Positions 7,161 through 13,906 of a DNA stretch of 25,219 nucleotides are shown piece after piece. Numbering within the stretch: position 1 is the stretch's first letter; each line of letters opens with the position of its first letter. The notes beneath the pieces are model-generated. The model did not search any database. It saw only the letters and a list, made by a program, of their open reading frames with translations, and was not told the origin of the DNA. The position numbers and the translations under genes were made by a program. The stretch is from AC-51 sp036265325 (GTDB lineage: Bacteria; Actinomycetota; UBA4738; HRBIN12), in NCBI GenBank assembly GCA_036265325.1, contig DATAPH010000089.1, positions 1 through 25,219 on the forward strand, read 5' to 3'.

Positions 7161-9188
7161 TCAGTCCGCCGGCATCGGCGGCGCGGGCGGCATGTACGGC
7201 GTCGGAGCGGGGGACCGCGGCGCGATCGGCTCCGGGGTCGCGGCCGCCGCCGCCTGTTCATCCGCGGCACGCTGGTCGAGCGCGCGGCGTGCCTCTTCGG
7301 CCGTGGGGATGGGCTTCGTGCCCTTCGCGTACGCGATGAGGTCCTCGCCCTCGATCGTCTCGATCGAAATCAGCAGGGCCGAGAGCTGGTTCAACAGATC
7401 GCGCTTCTCCGTGAGGATCGACACGGCGCGTTCGTGGGCTTCCTCGAGGAGACGCCGGACCTCGTCATCGATCAGCTCCGCGGTTTTCTGTGAGACCTGC
7501 GGACCGCCGGCGAACGGGTTCTGCTGCCGCTCCTCATCGCCGAGCGAGATCGGGCCGACGTCGTCGCTCATGCCGAGCATCGTCACCATCGCGCGCGCCG
7601 TGTCGGTGGCCTTCTCGAGGTCGTTGTGCGCGCCGGTCGACACGACCCCCTCGTAGTAGATCTCCTCGGCGGAGCGCCCACCCATCGCGAAGGCCATCGA
7701 GTCCTTCAGTTCCGGCTCGGTACGCATGAACCGGTCCTCGGTCGGACGCACCCAGGTGACACCCAACGCGGCCGTGCCGCGCGGCACGATGGTGACGCGA
7801 TGCAACGGGTCGATGTCGTCGCAGCTGACGGCGACGAGCGCGTGGCCCATCTCGTGGACGGCTGTGCGCTCCTTCTCCTTCTCGGAGAGCACCCGCGACT
7901 TGCGTTCGAGGCCGAGCGACGCCCGGTCGATCGCCTCGTCCAGCTCGAGCTCCGTGACGGCGTTCTTCTCGCGGCGGGCGGCGAGCAGCGCGGCCTCGTT
8001 CACCACGTTCTCAAGGTCGGCGCCGGTGAACCCCGGCGTCCGGGCAGCGATCGTGTTCAGCTCGACCCGTGGGTCGAGCGCGACGCCGCGCGCGTGCACC
8101 CGCAGGATCTCCTCGCGTCCCCTCAGGTCGGGCCGGTCGACGACCACCTGGCGGTCGAAACGGCCGGGCCGGATCAACGCGGGGTCGAGCACATCCGGGC
8201 GGTTCGTGGCGGCCATGATGATGACGCCCTTGGAGGCGTCGAAGCCGTCCATCTCGACCAGGAGCTGATTCAGCGTTTGCTCGCGCTCGTCGTGCGCGCC
8301 GAAGCCGGCGCCCATAGCGCCGGAGCGGCCCTTGCCGATGGTGTCGATCTCGTCGAGGAAGACCAGCGCCGGGGCCTTCTCCTTGGCTTGCTGGAACAGT
8401 TCACGGACGCGGGCGGCGCCGAGGCCGACGAACATCTCGACGAACTCCGACCCCGACATGAAGAAGAACGGCACGTTCGCCTCTCCGGCGACGGCACGGG
8501 CGAGCAGGGTCTTGCCGCACCCCGGAGGACCGAGCAACAGCACACCCTTGGGGATGCGGCCGCCCAGCCGCTGATACTTCTTCGGGTTCCGCAGGAACTC
8601 GACGATCTCGTGCAGTTCTTCCTTCGCCTCGTCGACGCCGGCGACGTCGGAGAAGGTGGTCTTCATCTCTTTGCGGTCGTAGATCTTGACCTTGTTCTTG
8701 CCCATGTTGAGCGGGTTCGCACCGCCGGCCCCCACCCGCCGGAACAAGAACCAGTACGCGAGCCCCATCAACAACACGAGCGGCAGGACGCTGTAAAGGA
8801 GCCCGACCCACGGGCTCGGGGTCGAGAACTCGTAGGCGATGTTGTGCTGGGCGAGCCAGTCGGTATACGCCTGGTCGATGGTGACGTTGGTCGCGAGTTT
8901 GGCCGTGAAGCTCTGCGACGACCCGTCGGTGCCCGTGACCGACCACGTCACCGAGCTATCGGAAATCTTGACCGGTGTCGTCGAGTCGACCTGGCCCGAG
9001 TCGACCGCGTTCTGGAATTCGCTGTACGGGACTTCCTTAGCTCCCCCCGCGATCGAGGAGAACTGGTTGAAGGCGAGCAGCGCCGTGATCGCGAGGGCGA
9101 TCACGATCCAGGGGGTCATCCGAGGACGCGGCGGCGTCCCACCTGGGCCGTTGGGACGCCGGCCGTTTCCGGGAGTGTTGTCGGGCAT
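7161..9188 (-). CDS. ftsH: ATP-dependent zinc metalloprotease FtsH
   Basis: A 675-aa membrane-anchored AAA+ protease that extracts and degrades membrane and short-lived cytosolic proteins. The layout is complete. A first membrane helix spans about 26-43, then an extracytoplasmic domain, and a second helix about 128-149. Walker A is GPPGCGKT (220-227, with Cys where Thr is usual). The pore loop FVEMFVGLG, Walker B LVFLDEID (275-282) and the SRH segment NRPDVLDPALIRPGRFDR follow. The protease zinc site is HEMGH (445-449) with Asp523 as likely third ligand (HNDLEKATD). The C-terminal tail is Pro/Ala-rich. The ATG at 9188 follows GGAGG at good spacing; the frame stays open upstream but looks non-coding. 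It is divergent from the SigR-type sigma factor gene, so the two share an 88-bp control region. Confidence 0.97.
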   Translation of the reverse strand: MPDNTPGNGRRPNGPGGTPPRPRMTPWIVIALAITALLAFNQFSSIAGGAKEVPYSEFQNAVDSGQVDSTTPVKISDSSVTWSVTGTDGSSQSFTAKLATNVTIDQAYTDWLAQHNIAYEFSTPSPWVGLLYSVLPLVLLMGLAYWFLFRRVGAGGANPLNMGKNKVKIYDRKEMKTTFSDVAGVDEAKEELHEIVEFLRNPKKYQRLGGRIPKGVLLLGPPGCGKTLLARAVAGEANVPFFFMSGSEFVEMFVGLGAARVRELFQQAKEKAPALVFLDEIDTIGKGRSGAMGAGFGAHDEREQTLNQLLVEMDGFDASKGVIIMAATNRPDVLDPALIRPGRFDRQVVVDRPDLRGREEILRVHARGVALDPRVELNTIAARTPGFTGADLENVVNEAALLAARREKNAVTELELDEAIDRASLGLERKSRVLSEKEKERTAVHEMGHALVAVSCDDIDPLHRVTIVPRGTAALGVTWVRPTEDRFMRTEPELKDSMAFAMGGRSAEEIYYEGVVSTGAHNDLEKATDTARAMVTMLGMSDDVGPISLGDEERQQNPFAGGPQVSQKTAELIDDEVRRLLEEAHERAVSILTEKRDLLNQLSALLISIETIEGEDLIAYAKGTKPIPTAEEARRALDQRAADEQAAAAATPEPIAPRSPAPTPYMPPAPPMPAD

Positions 9189-9200
9189 CTGGCCTCCATC

Positions 9201-9220
9201 TTCGCATCCGAGGCTGCGAA
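9201..9220. promoter_or_regulatory. inverted repeat in the ftsH leader (TTCGCA-N8-TGCGAA)
   Basis: Perfect 6-bp arms (9201-9206 and 9215-9220) are separated by 8 nt and centred about 22 nt upstream of the ftsH start codon. It could be an operator in the divergent ftsH/sigma region or a small hairpin in the ftsH 5' leader. Arms this short can arise by chance. Confidence 0.25.
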
Positions 9221-9264
9221 TGACAGACAAAGGGACACTCGGGTTCGTTGCGATGTCGTCCCGA

Positions 9265-9270
9265 TAGGCT
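9265..9270 (+). promoter_or_regulatory. candidate -10 for leaderless sigma factor mRNA
   Basis: TAGGCT ends exactly 6 nt before the ATG at 9277, the canonical distance from a -10 element to +1, and there is no Shine-Dalgarno sequence. I could not find the GGAAT-N18-GTT type promoter that SigR-type factors often use for autoregulation. Confidence 0.5.
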
Positions 9271-9276
9271 TGTCGG

Positions 9277-9864
9277 ATGGCCCAGCCCGCAGCTGAACCG
9301 GACGATCCGCGCCTCCGCGAGCGGTTCGAGCGCGACGTGTTGCCGTTGCTGCCGAGCTTGTACGGAGCCGCGATGCGCATGACTCGCAACAGGTCCGACG
9401 CCGAGGATCTGATCCAGGAGACCTATCTGCGCGCGTATCGGGGGTTCGGCGGGTTCCAGGAGGGCACCAACCTGAAGGCGTGGCTCTACCGGATCTTGAC
9501 CAACAGCTACATCAACACGTACCGGAAGAAGCAGCGGGAACCGCAGATCGTCGACGGCCCGGAGGACATCGACGAGTGGTACCTCTATGACCGGCTGGGC
9601 GGCCGCAGCGTCGAGGACTCTGCCGAGACCGCCGTGCTCGACACCATCCCGGACCAAGCCGTGAAGGAGGCCGTCGAGTCGCTGCCCGAGCGTTTCCGGC
9701 TACCTGTGCTGCTCGCCGATGTCGAAGGCTTTTCGTACAAGGAGATCGCCGAGATCATGGACACCCCGATCGGCACCGTGATGAGCCGGCTGCACCGGGG
9801 AAGGAAAGCGCTCGAGAAGGCGTTGTGGGAGACGGCCAAGGAGCGAGGATTCGTCGATGCGTGA
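9277..9864 (+). CDS. sigR: ECF sigma factor, SigR/SigH type
   Basis: A 195-aa ECF sigma factor. Region 2 is RNRSDAEDLIQETYLRAYRG followed by NLKAWLYRILTNSYINTYRK. Region 4 is LPVLLADVEGFSYKEIAEIM followed by GTVMSRLHRGRKALEKAL. The acidic linker (DGPEDIDEWYLYDRL) is typical of the SigR/SigH group, which turns on thiol-oxidative-stress genes in actinobacteria. The following gene, overlapping by 8 nt, encodes an RsrA-like anti-sigma factor, which supports the subgroup. The start is probably leaderless (TAGGCT 6 nt upstream). Likely targets by analogy are thioredoxin, mycothiol and proteolysis genes; none can be assigned from sequence alone. Confidence 0.93.
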   Translation: MAQPAAEPDDPRLRERFERDVLPLLPSLYGAAMRMTRNRSDAEDLIQETYLRAYRGFGGFQEGTNLKAWLYRILTNSYINTYRKKQREPQIVDGPEDIDEWYLYDRLGGRSVEDSAETAVLDTIPDQAVKEAVESLPERFRLPVLLADVEGFSYKEIAEIMDTPIGTVMSRLHRGRKALEKALWETAKERGFVDA

Positions 9865-10102
9865 GCGTGAGTGTGGACCCGACTGTACCGAGACCCTCCT
9901 CGAGGTCGAGGCCTACCTCGACGGCGAGGTGGATCCCGAGCTCGCGGCGCGCATAACCGACCACCTGTCCGGCTGCTCCCCGTGCCTCGATCGCGCGGAG
10001 TTCCGCAAGCATCTGAAGGAGCTCGTCGCGACGCGCTGCATCGAGAAGGACGTGCCCGAGGCGCTCCGCGACCGGATCCGCGCGATCATCGCCGACGCGT
10101 AA
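9857..10102 (+). CDS. rsrA: RsrA-type zinc-dependent anti-sigma factor
   Basis: An 81-aa member of the ZAS anti-sigma family. Cys10, His36, Cys40 and Cys43 (DHLSGCSPC) line up with the zinc and redox-switch residues of Streptomyces RsrA, and Cys61 matches a further conserved Cys. In that family, disulfide formation releases zinc and frees the sigma factor. The ATG lies inside the last codons of the sigma gene (8-nt overlap), implying coupled translation and stoichiometric production. An AAGGAGCGAGG region upstream can serve as ribosome-binding site. The length is typical of the mycothiol-system anti-sigma-R factors. Confidence 0.92.
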   Translation: MRERECGPDCTETLLEVEAYLDGEVDPELAARITDHLSGCSPCLDRAEFRKHLKELVATRCIEKDVPEALRDRIRAIIADA

Positions 10103-10123
10103 CGGCCGCGCCGGTGCGTGTGA

Positions 10124-10141
10124 CCGTGCGTGTGAGCACGG
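10124..10141 (+). repeat. short hairpin after rsrA (CCGTGC-N6-GCACGG)
   Basis: A perfect 6-bp stem with loop GTGTGA lies 21 nt after the rsrA stop. No U-tract follows, so it is at best a weak or Rho-assisted terminator between the sigR-rsrA pair and the PIG-L operon. Adjacent GTGCGTGTGA copies make it partly repetitive. Confidence 0.35.
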
Positions 10142-10170
10142 ATGACGTCCGGCCCCACCTGGGGCATGCT
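10142..10170 (+). promoter_or_regulatory. candidate promoter of the PIG-L operon
   Basis: ATGACG (10142-10147) and CATGCT (10165-10170) are separated by 17 nt. Four of six -35 and three of six -10 positions match the sigma-70 consensus. The expected start near 10177 leaves a 23-nt leader with an AGGGGG ribosome-binding site before the ATG at 10200. This suggests the operon has its own promoter. Confidence 0.35.
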
Positions 10171-10199
10171 TTGCACCTCGCGACCGCACAGGGGGCCCG

Positions 10200-10922
10200 A
10201 TGCAGGACACCGCAACGCTCGGCACGATCCTCGGGGTGTGGGCCCACCCGGATGACGACATCTTCTGCTCCGCCGGATTGATGGCGACGGCGGTCCGCAA
10301 CGGCCAGCGGGTGGTCGACGTGACGGCGACGCGCGGCGAGGGCGGCTCGATGGACGAGGAACGCTGGCCGTCGGAGTCGATGGGTGAGGTCCGCACCAAG
10401 GAACTGCTGCGCTCCCTTGAGATCCTCGGCGTGATGGAGCACCGGTTCCTCGACGGGCCGGTCGATGTCGACATGCAGGAGCACCTCAACGAGGCCGGCG
10501 CCGAGCAGGTGCGCGCCATCGTGCAGGAGATCGACCCCGACACCGTCCTCACGTTCGGCCCGGATGGGATGACCGGGCACCAAGGGCACAAGGACGTCTC
10601 GCGATGGACGACCGATGCCTTCCGAGCGTTCGCGAAGCCCACCGCGCGGTTGTTCTACGCGACGCAGACGCCGGCGTTCGTCGCAGAGGTGGTGCCGTCG
10701 CTCGAGCAGTTCGACATCTTCCTTCCGGGCACGCCGCCCGTGACCGAGAAGGCCGATCTCGGCATCGACTTCTCGTGCGACGACGAAGCGCTCAACCTGA
10801 AGATCACCGCGCTCGAGGCGCATGAAAGTCAGATGGAGGGGCTCCTCGAGGTGTTCGGCCACGACGGCCTTCGTCGGTTCCTTCGCGACGAGGCGTATCG
10901 CAGCGCGCGGGAGGACGACTGA
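10200..10922 (+). CDS. PIG-L (LmbE/MshB-like) zinc deacetylase
   Basis: A 240-aa PIG-L family protein. The N-terminal metal motif is AHPDDD (15-20; the last residue is more often Glu), followed by TATRGEGGS. The second histidine motif is GHQGHKD with His127 and His130. The family removes acetyl groups from amino sugars (MshB) or cleaves mycothiol conjugates (Mca) and uses Zn or Fe in the cytoplasm. It is shorter than typical MshB or Mca, so which activity it has is open. It is the first gene of a coupled set: its stop overlaps the next ATG as TGATG. Being next to a SigR/RsrA pair makes a thiol-related role attractive, but that is inference. Confidence 0.88.
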   Translation: MQDTATLGTILGVWAHPDDDIFCSAGLMATAVRNGQRVVDVTATRGEGGSMDEERWPSESMGEVRTKELLRSLEILGVMEHRFLDGPVDVDMQEHLNEAGAEQVRAIVQEIDPDTVLTFGPDGMTGHQGHKDVSRWTTDAFRAFAKPTARLFYATQTPAFVAEVVPSLEQFDIFLPGTPPVTEKADLGIDFSCDDEALNLKITALEAHESQMEGLLEVFGHDGLRRFLRDEAYRSAREDD

Positions 10923-12106
10923 TGGGCACGGTCTCGAAGCAGACGGCCGAGATCATGCGGGTTCTCGGTCCGTTCGGTGAGTTCGGCACCGATGACGAGC
11001 TCTGGGAGGCGATGCGCCGACCCGAGGCGTGCGACTTCATGTTCGGCAACCCGCACGACGTCGCGCCGCAGGCCTACGTCGACGCGTTGGTGCGAGCCGC
11101 CCAGCCGACCGGCAAGGACCACTACGCCTACACGATGGACCTGCCCCAGGCGGTCGCGTCGATCGGCGACGACCTGCGCGGCAGGTTTCCTGTCGCGTTC
11201 CGAGACGAGGACATCCACCTCACGAACGGGAACTTCGTCGGACTCGCGATCGCGCTTCGGACGCTCGTCGACGCCGGCGACGAGGTGATCTTCGTCTCAC
11301 CGCCGTGGTTCTTCTACGAGACGCTGATCGTCGCGGCGGGTGCGACGCCCGTTCGCGTGCTCGCCGACCGCGACCATCACTTCGATCTGGACCTCGAGGC
11401 GATCGAGGCGGCGATCACGCCGCGCACGCGCGCCATCATCGTGAACTCGCCGCACAATCCGTCCGGCCGGATCTACACGCCGGAGCAGCTCGCTGGGCTC
11501 GCGACGATCTTGGACGAGGGCTCCACGCGGGCGGGGCATCGCATCTACCTCCTGTCGGACGAGGCGTACAACCGGATCGTCTTCACGCCACACACGTTCA
11601 CGACGCCGGTGGCCCACTACCCGCACTCCTTCCTCTTGTACACGTACGCGAAGACGCTGCTGTCGCCGGGATCGCGGCTGGGCTATCTCGCCGTCGGGCC
11701 CGACGCCGAGGGAGGCGAGGAACTGCGTGCAGCGCTGCAGATCGGTCAGATCACGCTCGGGTGGGCGTACCCCGTCTCGATCTTGCAGCACGCCATCCCG
11801 GATCTGAACGCGATGGGGCCCGACATCCCGGCGCTCCAGCAACGGCGCGACACGCTCGTGTCGACGCTCCGCGAACAGGGGTATGAAGTCGTCGAGCCGC
11901 AAGGCACGTTCTATGTGTTGGTTCGCTCGCCGATCGAGGACGACCGTCGTTTCGCCGAGGTGCTGCGGACGCACGACGTCTTCGTGCTTCCCGGCGCGAT
12001 GTTCGAGATGCCGGGATGGTTCCGCCTGTCGGTGACGGCGAACGACGACATGGTCGAGCGTTCGCTGCCCGGGTTCGCGAAGGCGATCGCGGAGGCAGCG
12101 GCATGA
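10922..12106 (+). CDS. class I/II PLP-dependent aminotransferase
   Basis: A 394-aa fold-type I aminotransferase. NSPHNPSGRIY contains Asn179. LLSDEAYNRI contains Asp213 and Tyr216, which hold the pyridine ring. Lys244 in YTYAKTLLSPGSRLGYLA is the Schiff-base lysine. GWFRLSVT near the C-terminus carries the Arg that binds the alpha-carboxylate. Together this indicates a working transaminase, or a related C-S lyase or decarboxylase-type enzyme; the amino-acid substrate is not readable. Translation is coupled on both sides, TGATG with the PIG-L gene and ATGA with the S51 peptidase gene. Confidence 0.93.
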   Translation: MGTVSKQTAEIMRVLGPFGEFGTDDELWEAMRRPEACDFMFGNPHDVAPQAYVDALVRAAQPTGKDHYAYTMDLPQAVASIGDDLRGRFPVAFRDEDIHLTNGNFVGLAIALRTLVDAGDEVIFVSPPWFFYETLIVAAGATPVRVLADRDHHFDLDLEAIEAAITPRTRAIIVNSPHNPSGRIYTPEQLAGLATILDEGSTRAGHRIYLLSDEAYNRIVFTPHTFTTPVAHYPHSFLLYTYAKTLLSPGSRLGYLAVGPDAEGGEELRAALQIGQITLGWAYPVSILQHAIPDLNAMGPDIPALQQRRDTLVSTLREQGYEVVEPQGTFYVLVRSPIEDDRRFAEVLRTHDVFVLPGAMFEMPGWFRLSVTANDDMVERSLPGFAKAIAEAAA

Positions 12107-12843
12107 GCGCCTACGCGTTCCTCGGCGCCGGCGAGTTCGAGGACTGGCACAGCGACGTCGACCGGTCGTTGCTCGACGGCCGTTCGGGCCCGGTGCTCGT
12201 GATCGCCACGGCGTCCGCGCCGGAGGGCGACGAGGTCTACCAAGGGTGGGTCGACAAGGGTCTCGCGCACTTCGCCGCGGCCGGCATGGACGCCGTCGCG
12301 CCGTCGCTGCGCACGCGCGACGATGCGCACGACCCGGCGATCGTCGACCAGGTCGATCAGGCCGCGATGGTCTTCTTCTCCGGTGGGAACCCGGCGTACC
12401 TCGCGAAGGTGTTGCTCGGCTCGCCGGTTTGGGACCGCATCCGCGACCGGGTCGCCGACGGCTCGCTCGCGTACGGCGGCTGCAGCGCGGGCGTCGCGTG
12501 TCTGAGCGACCCGACGTTCGACTCCGACGCCGACGACGCCGAGCGCGTCTGGGCGCCCGGTCTCGCGCATTTCCCGGCGATCTTGTTCGCCCCGCACTGG
12601 GACATCGTCGAGACGTGGATCCCCGGCGCGCACGCGTTCATCACCGCCGCGACGCCGGCCGGAGGAACGCTCGTGGCGATCGACGAGCGAACCGCGCTCG
12701 TCGGCGACGGCACGCAGTGGTCGACGCACGGCGTCGGTGGCGTCTACCTGCATCGCGACGGGCGGTGGGTGGCCGAATACCGGGCCGGAGACCGTTGGGA
12801 GCTCCCCATGCTCATCGGCGGCGTGGCTCCGGCCCCCGGGTAG
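12103..12843 (+). CDS. S51-family serine peptidase (peptidase E / cyanophycinase-like)
   Basis: A 246-aa protein with the class-I-glutamine-amidotransferase-like fold of family S51. VFFSGGNPAYL (about 87-97) matches the conserved SGG segment. YGGCSAGVACL carries the nucleophile Ser128 in the G-x-S-A-G elbow, and the later APHWD probably supplies the His. Family members cleave aspartyl dipeptides or cyanophycin; this one is not specific enough to assign. The ATG overlaps the aminotransferase stop as ATGA, with GGAGG about 8 nt upstream. It is the last gene of the coupled three-gene operon, and its TAG stop is also the first three bases of the nth -10 element. Confidence 0.87.
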   Translation: MSAYAFLGAGEFEDWHSDVDRSLLDGRSGPVLVIATASAPEGDEVYQGWVDKGLAHFAAAGMDAVAPSLRTRDDAHDPAIVDQVDQAAMVFFSGGNPAYLAKVLLGSPVWDRIRDRVADGSLAYGGCSAGVACLSDPTFDSDADDAERVWAPGLAHFPAILFAPHWDIVETWIPGAHAFITAATPAGGTLVAIDERTALVGDGTQWSTHGVGGVYLHRDGRWVAEYRAGDRWELPMLIGGVAPAPG

Positions 12844-12846
12844 CAT
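12841..12846 (+). promoter_or_regulatory. candidate -10 for leaderless nth mRNA, overlapping the upstream stop codon
   Basis: TAGCAT begins with the TAG stop of the peptidase gene and ends 7 nt before the nth ATG at 12854. No Shine-Dalgarno sequence fits in the 7-nt gap. nth could therefore be transcribed on its own, although it sits only 10 nt downstream of an operon. Confidence 0.45.
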
Positions 12847-12853
12847 CGGCGGC

Positions 12854-13522
12854 ATGTCCGACGCGGCGCCCGAGGCCCTGACGCGCGCCGATCCAATCGG
12901 CCTCCGCGCGCCCGAGGTCATCCGCATCCTTGGGGAAACGTATCCCGACGCCACGATCGCACTGCGGTTCTCGAACCCGCTCGAGCTGCTCGTCGCGACC
13001 ATCCTGTCGGCGCAGTGCACCGACGTGAAGGTCAACGAAGTCACCGCCACGCTCTTCGAGAAGTACCGGAGCGCCGAGGACTACCTCGCCGTGCCGGAGG
13101 ACGAGCTCAAGGCCGACATCAAGCCGACCGGGTTCTTCAATCAGAAGGCGTTGTCGATCCGCGAGGCATGCCGACGGATCGTCGAGGTCTACGACGGGAA
13201 GGTCCCCGACACGATGGAGGAGCTGACGACGCTTCGTGGGGTTGCGCGCAAGACCGGCAACATCGTCCTCGCGAACGCGTACGGCACGGTCGTCGGGATC
13301 CCGGTGGACACGCACGTGAAGCGGCTCGCGAACCGGATCGGCTTCTCGTCGCAGCACGACCCGGACAAGATCGAGCAGGACCTGATGCGGCTCGTGCCCG
13401 AGGACCGTTGGTATCACTTCAGCTACGAGTTGATCGACCACGGCCGCGCGCTGTGCACCGCGAAACGGCCGCGTTGTCCGGAGTGTCCGATCGAGTACCT
13501 GTGCCCGTCGAGCCAGGCGTGA
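12854..13522 (+). CDS. nth: endonuclease III (DNA glycosylase/AP lyase)
   Basis: A 222-aa HhH-GPD base-excision repair enzyme that removes oxidised pyrimidines and cuts the AP site. LLVATILSAQCTD is the usual N-terminal helix. The helix-hairpin-helix LRGVARKTGNIVL carries catalytic Lys133, and VDTHVKRLANR carries catalytic Asp152. The C-terminal cluster motif C201-x6-C208-x2-C211-x5-C217 binds a [4Fe-4S] cluster. Length and motifs are complete. It ends one base before the convergent whiB stop, and no terminator hairpin was found between them. Confidence 0.97.
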   Translation: MSDAAPEALTRADPIGLRAPEVIRILGETYPDATIALRFSNPLELLVATILSAQCTDVKVNEVTATLFEKYRSAEDYLAVPEDELKADIKPTGFFNQKALSIREACRRIVEVYDGKVPDTMEELTTLRGVARKTGNIVLANAYGTVVGIPVDTHVKRLANRIGFSSQHDPDKIEQDLMRLVPEDRWYHFSYELIDHGRALCTAKRPRCPECPIEYLCPSSQA

Positions 13523-13523
13523 G

Positions 13524-13829
13524 CTATACGGCCGGCTGGAGCACGGTCTCTTCGGCGACCTGGCGACGGCGAGCGCGACGGATAACCCGGCGCTCTTCTT
13601 CGTCGAGGCCGCCCCAGACGCCGGCGTCCAGGAACGTCGCGAGCGACCACTCGAGGCAATCGGGCCGCACGGAGCACGAGTGGCACACCGTCTTGGCTGC
13701 GGCTACCTTGGAGAGCGCCTCGTCGGACGTGCCGATGGGGAAGAACAGCTCCGGATCCTCGCCGATGCAGCGCGCCTCGGGCAGCCACCACATCCCGTCC
13801 GGATCGTGTCTGAATCGTCGTTCAGTCAT
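13524..13829 (-). CDS. WhiB-family Fe-S transcription regulator
   Basis: A 101-aa WhiB-like protein, an actinobacteria-specific family that binds a [4Fe-4S] cluster and works with the primary sigma factor. Cys21, Cys49, Cys52 and Cys58 give the C-x27-C-x2-C-x5-C pattern. GVWGG (70-74) is the conserved turn, followed by a basic segment (RRVIRRARRRQ) for DNA contact. I cannot say which WhiB paralogue it is. The ATG has a GGTGGCGGGAAC ribosome-binding region. The promoter is unusually readable (TTGACT-N18-TATCGT) and has a perfect palindrome in its spacer; a second copy covers codons 2-7. Confidence 0.95.
   Translation of the reverse strand: MTERRFRHDPDGMWWLPEARCIGEDPELFFPIGTSDEALSKVAAAKTVCHSCSVRPDCLEWSLATFLDAGVWGGLDEEERRVIRRARRRQVAEETVLQPAV
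13810..13825. promoter_or_regulatory. imperfect operator-like palindrome at the whiB start
   Basis: CTGAATCGTCGTTCAG has perfect 5-bp outer arms (CTGAA/TTCAG) and overlaps codons 2-7 of whiB. With its flanks it matches the upstream palindrome at 20 of 23 positions (13806-13828 versus 13883-13905). It may be a second, downstream operator or the product of a local duplication. Confidence 0.45.
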
Positions 13830-13876
13830 CTGTTCCCGCCACCTGCGGATATCGCCGAACCTGCAACGTAGGGCGG

Positions 13877-13906
13877 ACGATAGTGTCTGAACGGCCGTTC
13901 AGTCAA
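13877..13906 (-). promoter_or_regulatory. candidate whiB promoter (TTGACT-N18-TATCGT)
   Basis: On the minus strand, -35 TTGACT (13901-13906) and -10 TATCGT (13877-13882) are 18 nt apart. The start site expected near 13869-13871 gives a leader of about 40 nt to the ATG at 13829. This is the clearest two-box promoter in the window. Confidence 0.6.

Noticed and set aside
7626..9296. Long open frame on the plus strand opposite ftsH
   Set aside because: Its composition is typical of an antisense shadow (Arg/Asp/His/Gly-rich, no motif), and the opposite strand encodes an unmistakable FtsH.
10124..10141. Hairpin after rsrA as an intrinsic terminator
   Set aside because: The stem is only 6 bp, no T-tract follows, and the DNA is locally repetitive; kept only as a weak structural feature.
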